Assembly: GCA_900312665.1 (NCBI GenBank)
Contig: ONZQ02000009.1
Span: 728,420-792,419 of the forward strand
Reading direction: 5' to 3'
Length of the DNA stretch: 64,000 nucleotides
Origin: Cephalotrichum gorgonifer
Lineage: Eukaryota > Ascomycota > Sordariomycetes > Microascales > Microascaceae
Part shown: positions 55,226 through 64,000 of the stretch, piece by piece
Position numbering within the stretch: position 1 is the stretch's first letter
Layout: each line of letters opens with the position of its first letter
Position numbers and translations under genes: made by a program
The notes under the pieces: generated by a model
Database searches by the model: none
Told to the model about the DNA's origin: nothing
Seen by the model: only the letters and a program-made list of their open reading frames with translations

Positions 55226-56131
55226 AGCACTTTGTGAAATTCCCTATTGGGCCATACTAATCTTTTCTAAGCTTAAGAGAGGGCCTCTGGAGAGCATTGA
55301 CGAGGACGCAGGATGATTTCACTCGTCTTCGCCCCGACAGGCCGTAAACAGGTCTGAGGGTAGAGACTTCAATGTCCAGTTACCCACAGCTCCGTGTACA
55401 TATACCTGGATATCACAGGACCGCCATCGTGTAATACTTAAAATGCGTAATGAGGATACTTAGTCCAGGCGATTCATGGTGCCAAAAATGCACCCACCAG
55501 GCCGCCTAAAACCGACAAGCTTAACAGCACCACTTATAGTACCTCCGAGATGGAACAATGAATGCTCTGAGGGCGGAGGGCGGAGGGCGGGAGTCGGAGT
55601 GGCCAAAGGGCATTAACGCAGCACAATGAACCTACCCCGTTGGGCACTCGGTCATTTTATATTCCCTAGACAAACTTGACTTGGCTGGTATTGACTCCTC
55701 AGGTTCGTTGTCATTGGGAAACATGTCTCACGAGCTCCCGCGCTTGTTTGGCACTGAACCATCTGTCCAACCATCAGCGGTTGTAGGTGCCGTCATGTGA
55801 TTGAATCTTCACACGTGATAGCATCCCGAGGTTGAACCGGAGCCTCTCAAGTGGTTCCAGGCCTAGCACCTGGCCAGCTTACTGGTCATGGCCCCTGACT
55901 TTGGGCCTCTCGTTTGTTCACCTTGACGTAGCAGAAAGCAGCAGCCTGCCAAACCCGCCGCCGCCTTCATTCCGCATTTACAACTCCTCGACAACCCACT
56001 CGCCCAATCTCCAAATCTGCCATCACGAACCCCAGCGACCCTCATCTCATTTCACACTCGCCGACTTCGCATCGTATTGTACGGGCAGCCCTTCGCACCC
56101 CTCTCCATTCGATCCGCATCATTTCGTCACC
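55226..56131. other. Intergenic region upstream of ypt1
   Basis: About 0.9 kb with 3' sequence of the previous gene and the ypt1 promoter. A GGGCGGA tandem repeat at 55571 stands out. Confidence 0.55.
55571..55591 (+). repeat. GGGCGGA tandem repeat, G-quadruplex-like
   Basis: Three 7-base units followed by GGG give four G3 runs separated by CGGA or C. This fits the G-quadruplex rule of four G3 tracts with loops under eight bases. It lies about 540 bases before the ypt1 start. Confidence 0.6.
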
Positions 56132-57215
56132 ATGAATCCCGAGTAGTATGGCCAGCCTCTCCCTCTCCACTTACTTAGCCTTTCCCTGGGTCCCCCACGG
56201 GAGGGGCTCCCGGCTATGTTGCAGGCGCTTTACTGACTTTATGATACAGTGTTCTGATAAGCGCCCCGAAACGTCCTGACCGACTTCGCGAACCCCTCAC
56301 AGCGAGCGCCGAACATGAGTACTGACTCTGTGTAGATACGACTACCTCTTCAAGCTCCTCCTCATCGGCGACTCCGGTGTCGGAAAGTCCTGCCTGCTCT
56401 TGCGGTTCGCCGATGATACCTACACGGAATCCTACATCTCGACCATCGGCGTCGACTTCGTATGTCCACCCCGCTCTTGGCCGCGCGGCCGCTGCTATAC
56501 TCAGATGCTTACCTTGGCTCCTAGAAAATCCGGACGATAGAACTCGACGGCAAGACAGTGAAGCTGCAGATCGTAAGTAGCTGTCCACATATCTTCTCAC
56601 CGAGACGTCAGCTCCCAGGAGCCTCACCGCTAACCTCCTTTAGTGGGATACCGCCGGCCAGGAGCGCTTCCGAACCATCACCAGCTCGTACTACAGGGGT
56701 GCCCACGGCATCTGCGTCGTCTACGATGTTACCGACATGGACTCCTTCAACAACGTCAAGCAGTGGCTACAGGAGATCGACCGCTATGCCACCGACGGTG
56801 TCAACAAGCTGCTCGTAGGCAACAAGAGCGATATGGCCGATAAGAAGGTCGTAGAGTATACCGTTGCAAAGGTACGATAGTTTCAGTGCTGAGATAACCC
56901 CCCAGTGATGTTTCCCCGCGTCACGTCTGCCTGGCACTCTTCAAGGCTGCCTACTGTGGCCGGGGCTGTCGTGTTAAACCGCTATCAACCCGGAGCATCG
57001 CTGACAAAGATGAATAGGAATTCGCCGACAGCCTCGGCATTCCCTTCCTCGAGACGTCGGCGAAGAACGCCAGCAACGTCGAGCAAGCCTTCCTCACCAT
57101 GGCGCGCCAGATCAAAGAGCGCATGGGCTCGGCAACGGCAACCAACACGAAACCGAGTGTCCAGGTCGGGCCCGGCCAGGGCGTTGGATCGTCTTCCAGC
57201 GGCCCCTGCTGCTAA
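56132..57215 (+). CDS. ypt1: Rab GTPase Ypt1 (Rab1)
   Basis: Five exons, 56132-56142, 56336-56459, 56525-56572, 56644-56871 and 57018-57215, give 202 residues. Ypt1 drives ER-to-Golgi traffic and early autophagy. Seen: MNPEYDYLFKLLLIG, P loop GDSGVGKS, effector loop YISTIGVDFKIRTIELDG, WDTAGQERFRTITSSYYRGAHG, NKSD, ETSAKN, and the C-terminal GPCC for double prenylation. Exon 1 is only 11 bases. Its donor must be GA|GTAGTA at 56143: the GT three bases later (56146) would create a stop at the join. Introns are 193, 65, 71 and 146 bases. The sequence is nearly identical to the Rab1 class in the switch regions, so the call is firm. Confidence 0.96.
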
Positions 57216-58438
57216 GCACCTCCCTCTCGTTTCGAGATACCCCTTCCCCCCTGCGGACACGACCACACTTCGGACAAACAATGGAAAGTCGTGGGATACG
57301 TGCGTTCGCCCGGGGGGGGGGGGGGGTAGTAGGTGTAAAGGAGCTCAGTCGGGACAGCCAGATCTGAGCGCATCAAGATGGGGGGGGGGAGGGGGAGTTT
57401 CTCTCGGGTGCTTTTCTTTTCCTTTATCAGATCATAGACTAAGGGGATGCTGTGCCTTCTGGACCTTGGACCTCGCCCCACAGGGTTTGGCTTCTAAGCT
57501 TTCTACCTCGGGGTTCCGCTGCCGTGATCGCAGCAATGCCTCCTCCCTCACGCGCCTCACGAGGGTTCAAGGAAGGATGCAATACGAACCTGTCAGCTTG
57601 GTTCCGAGAGAACGGGGCACATCGGAGAGGGGGGAAGGGATTACAGGTCTTTTCCGTCTGGATGGAATGTGTACGACGCAGTGTCTCTTTTTCTCTCCCT
57701 CCCCTCGTGGCAGACTAGTGTTTTTTGTTTCTTCCTCTTATGCAGGAAACACAGGGTCTTCACTTTTTTTTTCTTCCCTCCTCCCCCCCCTTCATACTTT
57801 TTTTCCTTGCCGTCGAAATATCTCGTTTCCGTTGTTTCTGCGTTTTCGTTCGTTTTTTTTTTTTTTTCAGGGGAACTTCTCTAGGTAAATTAATGGCCAT
57901 TTACTCGTTTTCTCCTCCTTGGACCTCCGGATGTTAGACGTGTAATGTGAGATGAGATGTGACAAGCACTCGAGGTGTGAGCTGAGAACATGCAAGTGCA
58001 AACTGACCTATCGTAGAGACTAAAAGGCAACGAAGAAGCACGAAGCAGGAAGGAAGCCCGCCGGAATGAGGAGCTTGGCAGGGTTTCCAAAGTTTACATT
58101 ATAAGTTTCAAATGTCGATTAGGCCCAGCCTCTCCCAGCTTCCCCTTTCATTCCCACCACCACCCGCTTTCCCTGAGCCTTCTATTTGCAAAACATAACT
58201 TGAACACCGGATCTGCTCCCCGAAACCAGACGTCATATATCTAAAAGAGAACCGCAAAATCATCAAGTTCAAACTGGTATAGTACACCAAAACACCCAGC
58301 AAAACCAGTCCCGGACAAAGAAACCATGAAACATGTATACGGAGGGAGAAATAAAACCCATGGTCAGAGATAAAAGATGAAAGGTGAAAGTGGAGAGAGA
58401 GGCGAGGATGGCAAGAAGAAGACGGCGAGGAAGGGGGG
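57216..58438. other. 3' region of ypt1 with homopolymer tracts
   Basis: 1.2 kb between convergent genes. It has a G15 run at 57312, a second G-rich tract near 57380 and T-rich stretches up to 57871. A 327-codon frame (56905-57888) runs through ypt1 exon 5 and these tracts and is not credible. Confidence 0.55.
57312..57326 (+). repeat. G15 homopolymer
   Basis: Fifteen G in a row about 100 bases after the ypt1 stop. Such runs are prone to sequencing error, so the true length is uncertain. Confidence 0.7.
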
Positions 58439-61400
58439 TCAAGCGAGACCCAGGAACTTGAGCGCCTTCTGGCTCCCAATAGGGCTTTCCCCTGTCCTCA
58501 TGAATATTGGCATCAACCGCTTCTCCTCCATGTCTAGCTCCATGTCTAGGTCCGACATCTCGCCCTCCTCGATATCGAAGTCAAGAACGCTCGTCTCACT
58601 CTTCGCTTCCGAGGATAGGGAGGGCATGACGAGGTGGCTCGCCTCCGGCGACGGCACGTTTTCCCTCCACGGGGACCCGGCCGGACTGAGGCCCTCCTTC
58701 TTCGAGGGAATGATATAGTAGGACGCCGGGGGCGGGGTAACGCCCCTCGTCTCCCCCGTGAGTCGGCTCCTATCTGAGTGTGCGGGCGACGGTGGGTCGC
58801 GGTGGATCTTCCTCCTCGAGGGCGGTGGCGACATGTTCGGGGAGGAGTGTGAGCGCGAGCCGCTGTGACAAGACCGGCCCTGCGACGTCCACGACTCCGA
58901 GCTAGGAGGCCGCTGGGAGTAGGCGGGGGATATGCCCGCCAGCACACCTGACACGGCACTCACGAAGTCCGCAACTTCGGCCTCCGTCGCCGTGGAGACT
59001 AGTAGGAAGTTCGCTTGCGTGACGGGGACGCTACCGAGCCCCGAGGGCGGGGCAGGGAAACCCAGCGGTGGGGGTGAGGGCGAGATGTACCCGGAGCGGA
59101 TTGGCGACCCACGAATGTGGGTGAAGGGGAGCGGGGAGGCTGAGGAGTCGGGATCTACGACCTGCGCTACCTTCATGAGGTCCACGCCTACTAGGCGCTG
59201 GATGGCGAGTACGGTGGGAAGGTGCTCGGCTGGGTACTCGAGGAGGAGGAGGCGGACCCCGGGGTGCGCCGCAAGATAGGTCTCTAGGTGAGGGATGACG
59301 AGGGTGGCGAGGAGGTAGGGGCTCGCGAAGGGGTTTTCGCGCGTTTGTTTTGCGAGGGGTTGGGCAGTAAAGGATTGCATTGCGTTGGCGATGAGGTATC
59401 TGATGGGGGAAGGGGGTTAGCATGGGGAAGAGATATTTGTGCCTAGGGTCTTCAAACGCACCTAAATTCGAGCCTCCCGCTCAGTGAAGCTCCGGGCGCA
59501 TCAGCACCCAACTTCTCAAGCCTCCCGCTCACACCCGACACAAACTCCTTATTCACATCCGATTGCGACCCGATGGCAATAATCTGGTCCACCGTCCGCC
59601 CTCTACTCGTATTATCCCCCACCCTCACGGACCCGCCTCCGTCATCCTCTCTAAATATGGGTTTCCATAGCCCGCCTAGTTCCGGTAGGCGGTGGAAGCT
59701 GAACTGGTGGAAGCCGCTGTTCTGTTCAGAGGGGAAGTGCTCTTCGAGCATAGAGCGGAGGCCGTTCTGGATGGCTACTGGGGTGTGGCATTCCCCGGTG
59801 TTGAAGTCGAATACCTTTTTCGAGCGGGTTTGGAGGGCTATGGGAGGAGGGGGGGTGTGGGCCGGTGTCGGGGGTGTCCTAGGGGCGGTCACCTTCGGCG
59901 GCACGATCCAAGATGGCTGCTTGTCGTACGCGAAAGGGTCGTATTCGCCGTCTAGGTCGATCTTTCTCGCTGCAGTTTCGTCGGGCTTTGCGGCGGCCGA
60001 GGAGAAATCAAGCTCTAGCCTCGGTGGGAGCGACTGATTGGGAGTGCTGGCACCTGAAATCCCTGGGGCGGAGGCATCTTGGGACTCTGACGTTCTAGAC
60101 GGGGGCAGTGGTGGTGGGTACTCTCCATCCCTGAACGACTGGATAAGAGACTCGAGCAACGGGTCAGAGAGCTCGTCCCTGAGATACACGACCATGTCCT
60201 CATCGAACGGCAGAGCAGCCCGGAATCCCTCCTCCTCCGCGAGTGCATCCCCCTCCGCAGGTACATCTCCCTCTGCGAGTAAATCTCCCTCCTCATCGGT
60301 TCCCCGGTCGGCATACGACTGCTGGACAGGCGGCTCCTGCGCTGGTTCTCTCCTAGTTGCCGCCGGCCGGACCGGCTTCACGAACACCGTCTTCGGAGAC
60401 CCGAAATAGCTGTACCGGGTAAGCACGGGCGGTAGGGGTATGGCTCTCTCGTGGGCGGCGTCCACCTGCGGGATCATCGTCGGACTCTCAGGCGCCTCGG
60501 GATCGAGCTCGGGGCGCCGACTCGATGGTATGCGGAGTGGAAGATCGTGGTTCCGCGAGCTCGTCCTATCTAGGGACCTCGTTCTCTTGAGGCTCCGCTT
60601 GGGGAGCTCCCTAGACATCCTCACGATCGACGCCTCGCCGAAGACCACATCATCGATGGATAATATGCTCAGGCGGCGGTCGTCCCGCCCCGTGGAAGAA
60701 CATATCGACTGCCGGACGTATCCTTCACTCATATGGCTGGGCGACAGCGGCGTAAGTGGTGGGGTCCGCGACAACTCTAGTGTCTCCACCTCATCCCGGT
60801 CGTCGTAGAAGCAGCTGGCATCGACCCTCGGGCTCTGGAAGAAGAAACTCCGGTCCTGGGCACCCTCCTCGTCGATCTTCTCCTCCTCCTTTTCCTCCGC
60901 GCCAGCCCCAAAAAGGTAGAAAGGCGCCGAGTCACCAAAGTGGTCTACGTACCCATACACGGGTAGGCTCATACTTCTTGGACGCTGCCGCGCCGGTGCC
61001 GTCATATCGAGATCCGTATTGGGCTGCAACTCGGCCGTCTGCTCGTCCAGTGCATCAGCGGCACGCATCGCCCGCGTGATGGGATCCTGGAACTGTGCCT
61101 GAAAGAGTGCGCACTCGTCCAGCACAAGCGCCTGCTGATTCCTTCGGTGGTGAGGGCGTTCTTTATTTTGTGCTGATGATGATAGTCCTGCGAGGCCCGA
61201 GGCAATCAAGTGGCGGAGGAGGGACTCGGCCCTCCCGCTGTCGCCGCGGGTCTCATGCCGCGCGAAGGCGTCGATGCAGAGGGCATAGGCAGACGGGGTA
61301 CCACCATGGACGAAGACAAGGCGCTTCGAATCAGGAGTGGCATCCGCGAGAAAGGACGCCGCGGCCGCCGTCCTGGTGGTGACTGCGTTGTGGACCTTAC

Positions 61401-61584
61401 AGACGAAGGTGGCGGCATCGAAGACCTCCGGGCTGTTCGAGGGCGATGTCTCGGCGGGAGGGAGGTAGTTCTGTATGCTTGGTAGGATCAGAATTTGGGG
61501 CGACCTGGGCAGGAGGCGAAGCTGGGTGGACACGACCTCCGTGGGGCCCTCGAAGGCCACGAGGTTGCCGTGATAGTCAAGCAT
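58439..61584 (-). CDS. Large Pro/Ser-rich conserved fungal protein of unknown function
   Basis: Exons 61584-59462 and 59399-58439 (62-base intron) give 1027 residues; the join makes RLEFRYLIANAMQSFTAQP. Conserved-looking parts are the N-terminus (LVAFEGPTEVVSTQLRLLP, ILILPSIQNYL, FVCKVHNAVTTRT, KRLVFVHGGTPSAYALCID) and the segment around the intron (RTVDQIIAIGSQSDVNKEFV, LLLATLVIPHLETYL-like helices). The middle is low complexity. Similar filamentous-fungal proteins are labelled gastric mucin-like, an old name that only reflects composition. No catalytic motif, signal peptide or membrane span is clear. The ATG at 61584 is the first in frame, but the frame is open for about 65 codons upstream, so an earlier exon is possible. 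Confidence 0.75.
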
Positions 61585-64000
61585 TGCCAAGGCCGTGTCT
61601 GGTCGTTGCGCTCCAGAATCCAGAAGAGGCGTGGATATGTGGAAAACCTCGGATAATATATCAAATGCCGAAACCAGGGGGAATCCTTGCCTAAGCTGGC
61701 GGAGGGTCCCGAGTAGGGGTTTGGGTGCTTTGATATTCTCGTATGTACGTGGTTGAGGTGTAAGTGGGCGGTAAACGTTTCAGTTTCGACGCCTTCGTCA
61801 ACAGCACCACGGACGAGGGTCAAACCGGTCCCTGCGTCCTGCGTGCCTGCCCCGACAGGGAGAGAGGCTTTATTCGTTTCGGGAGCTAATCTGGCAGATC
61901 CTGATTTACAAGCAGGCCGGCGGAGCTTGTTGGTGTTGGAGGAAGGTGAAGCTCGAGGGTACCAATTGGTGGTAACGATGATCGGCGGGGCACTTGCCCG
62001 TATTCATGCCGACTAGTTCGGGAGGACGGAAGGAACCCCCAAGGGTATCTCAGCTGGAGTGGGGGGAGAGGGGGGTTCCGGGACGCGAGATTCGGCGACG
62101 CTTTCTCTGTCTGCCCTTGTAGGACAAAATCCGGGTTGTAGTACAAGGGGGAGAGAATGGAGATACAGAAAATACGGTGAAGGGAGAAGGAGGCAAAGAG
62201 ATTGAGTGTGAAAGGTGGATGGATGTGGAAGGAAAAGAGATTGGAGAAACACTCGTCACGTTCGAGGCCAATAGCTGGACGGGGGTGATGTCAACCATGG
62301 AAATGAAAAGACGTGATGGGTGGTGGAAGTGCACTCGTGCTCATACAAGTACTCGTAAATGTAAATGGCGGGACAGACGTTTCGGTAATGAAGTGTTCGT
62401 TTGTTTGATGTGGTTGGATTGGGACTTCCTTTTTTTCGAACTTGCATATTCGTACTCGATCGCAGTCCGCCCATGCAAGCAGGTACAATGAGCAACCCTA
62501 ATCATTAGGCAAAAGGTATACCAATAATACGCCCGTGGATGTTTCTGGACTCAATGTACTTGAAGCCGCGGCTATTCTCGTAAACTTGTAAACATCCAGT
62601 CCCAGACTACCCTGCTCGTTCTGGGTATTCATCCAGCGAGCCCGGAGTATATCGAGTATAATACAAGTGCACATATTGGTATCTTAAGAGCCAGCCCGCG
62701 CCGTTTGAGGACGACGCGCCGTGGCTGGAGCACGCGGGTTTTTGCAGGGGGCGTGCGAGGTAGATCGCAATCGTACGTACAAGTATATGTTCGAGTCGTC
62801 CAAGAGGGAGACAAGTACTACGTAATAACCAGAGACTAAGAGGGAGAGAGCGATTAATACAAGTTTGCCACGGCGACGGCTACCAACATGGGACACGAGA
62901 TCATTATTACCGTCCCCACGCTCTACAGCATGTCTCCTACGGGCGTTAGTATTTTGAAGCAGGAGACAGGAATGGATGACTGAGGTTCTGTGAAACTATT
63001 GTTTCTTCCCTTCCTCCCCCTTCAAGCAAACGTGCCAACAATGAGCCTACACCTAATAACCAATAGCATCGTATCGAGACGGGAAGCGCCTCTCACCCGT
63101 CATGGTCGCATTTTAGGATACCCCTGCTGTTTGTTGGCGCACCCTCCCCAGAAGGCGGGTGGGGTGATAATACCGAGGAGACTAGGCCTGCAAGGAACCA
63201 GATGGGACCCGGGGGGCGGGTGACGTGAGAACATGGGGAGTTTCTGTACAGGCCATGGACTTGAAGACAGGGGAGACTACAGGGCCTCTGTCATCAGTCC
63301 ACAAGCAATGTTAGGTGTGGGATTCGTGCCAGACAGGTACTATTCCGTATAAGTACGGGCCCAGAGGTGAGGCGCCATTGGTATGTAGTACTCGTACTAC
63401 TAGTACGTACATTTTATCGCTGAGGAGCCGAACCAGGGCCGGTCCCTGACCCTGCATGAAAGTACATGTGCTACCGCAGAGGAGGATCGGAGAGGTGGAG
63501 ATAGTCCGCCCGAGGTTGGCAAGTTTTAGGTAGATCCGGATTTTGCCCCGTTTGCTATTGCAACCTTGCTTAGTCCAGCTTTGGGACAAAGTATTACTGA
63601 GTACTACTTGAAATCCCCCACTCGCTCCGCACCCCAAATAGGTTCGTTGGTGTCCCGATATGTACACGCCGACAGGGACCCGCCTGGTCGTGCAGCCGCG
63701 CAAGTATAGCTGACCCCGGCTGGTCGGTGGTTTAGGTTGTTTTGTGGTTTTGTAACATTGTGTGACACCTCTGCCAATCTCACATCTCGTTTTGTTCCCC
63801 TTTCTTCTCTTTTTTGTAGCTCAAGCCTCCAGCGAAGAGAAACAAAAGAAATCCGGGGTTTGGAGATTGCCGTCCTTGTTTCAGCGCTTTTCTCGTTCTC
63901 GAGTCTGTATGGAGAAGTACGAGTAATACCTTACCCGCACATGTTCGAGTAATATTTCATAGGAACAGCAACAAGTACTCGTACCCGCAAGGAGACCCGC
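61585..64000. other. Gene-poor right end
   Basis: About 2.4 kb. The first 200 bases may still be coding for the gene on the minus strand. TACAAGTA motifs occur at 62344 and 62778, and GTACTCGTACTACTAGTACGTAC lies near 63388. No gene is supported; a promoter for a gene beyond the window is possible. Confidence 0.45.

Noticed and set aside
56905..57888. 327-codon frame over the end of ypt1
   Set aside because: It overlaps intron 4 and exon 5 of ypt1 in another frame and runs through G and T homopolymers.
165..61584. A biosynthetic or defence gene cluster
   Set aside because: Neighbouring genes are unrelated housekeeping functions; the single oxygenase-like gene and single Zn2Cys6 regulator are 31 kb apart with no core synthase between them.
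1..64000. Transposons, RIP-mutated repeats, CRISPR arrays or rRNA genes
   Set aside because: No transposase or reverse transcriptase frames, no long AT-rich degraded blocks, no regular spacer arrays and no 5S-like sequence were seen by reading both strands.

Overview
The window reads as nuclear DNA of a filamentous ascomycete (Pezizomycotina, most likely a Sordariomycete). The coding sequences are split by short GT-AG introns of about 55-220 bases, lie on both strands without operons, and are all single-copy eukaryotic genes. Closest matches by memory are filamentous-fungal versions of Scd6, Mif2/CENP-C, Yme2, Sey1, Abp2 and Ypt1. No transposon, CRISPR array, rRNA or intact tRNA gene was seen. 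Exon joins were worked out by hand from splice consensus, reading frame and family conservation.

Left part (1-22 kb): a DEAH-box RNA helicase related to DHX35 (-); glutathione reductase (+) with a probable mitochondrial and cytosolic double start; the LSm14/Scd6 mRNP protein (+); the TCF25/Rqc1 ribosome quality control protein (+); a Zn2Cys6 transcription factor (+); an SCP2-type thiolase (+); a twin-CX9C Emi1-like protein (-); and Yme2 of the mitochondrial inner membrane (+).

Middle part (22-43 kb): CENP-C/Mif2 (-, four exons), ribonuclease H2 subunit A (+), the ER-fusion GTPase Sey1 (-), a six-exon dienelactone hydrolase (+), an EF-hand MscS-type channel (-), a gene-free stretch of about 3.8 kb, and the ARS-binding protein Abp2 (-).

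Right part (43-64 kb): alkaline ceramidase (-); a single-exon AsaB/CmcJ-type oxygenase-like gene (+) with a clear TATA box; an Sds3-like subunit of the Rpd3L deacetylase complex (-); a coiled protein perhaps related to COG7 (-); a calcineurin-like phosphoesterase (-); two head-to-head genes that may both encode nucleotidyltransferase-fold proteins; the Rab GTPase Ypt1 (+, five exons); and a large proline/serine-rich fungal protein of unknown function (-). The last 2.4 kb hold no gene that can be supported.

Most genes are housekeeping and do not form one pathway. Loose themes are RNA handling (helicase, Scd6, Rqc1), chromosome biology (CENP-C, Abp2, RNase H2, Sds3), membranes and secretion (Sey1, Ypt1, ceramidase) and mitochondria or redox (Yme2, Emi1, glutathione reductase). 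No convincing new defence or biosynthetic system is visible. The least explained items are the head-to-head nucleotidyltransferase-like pair, two short motifs (TACGGAGTA and TACAAGTA) that recur only between genes, a 25-base palindrome, and a tRNA-like relic in the 3.8 kb gap.
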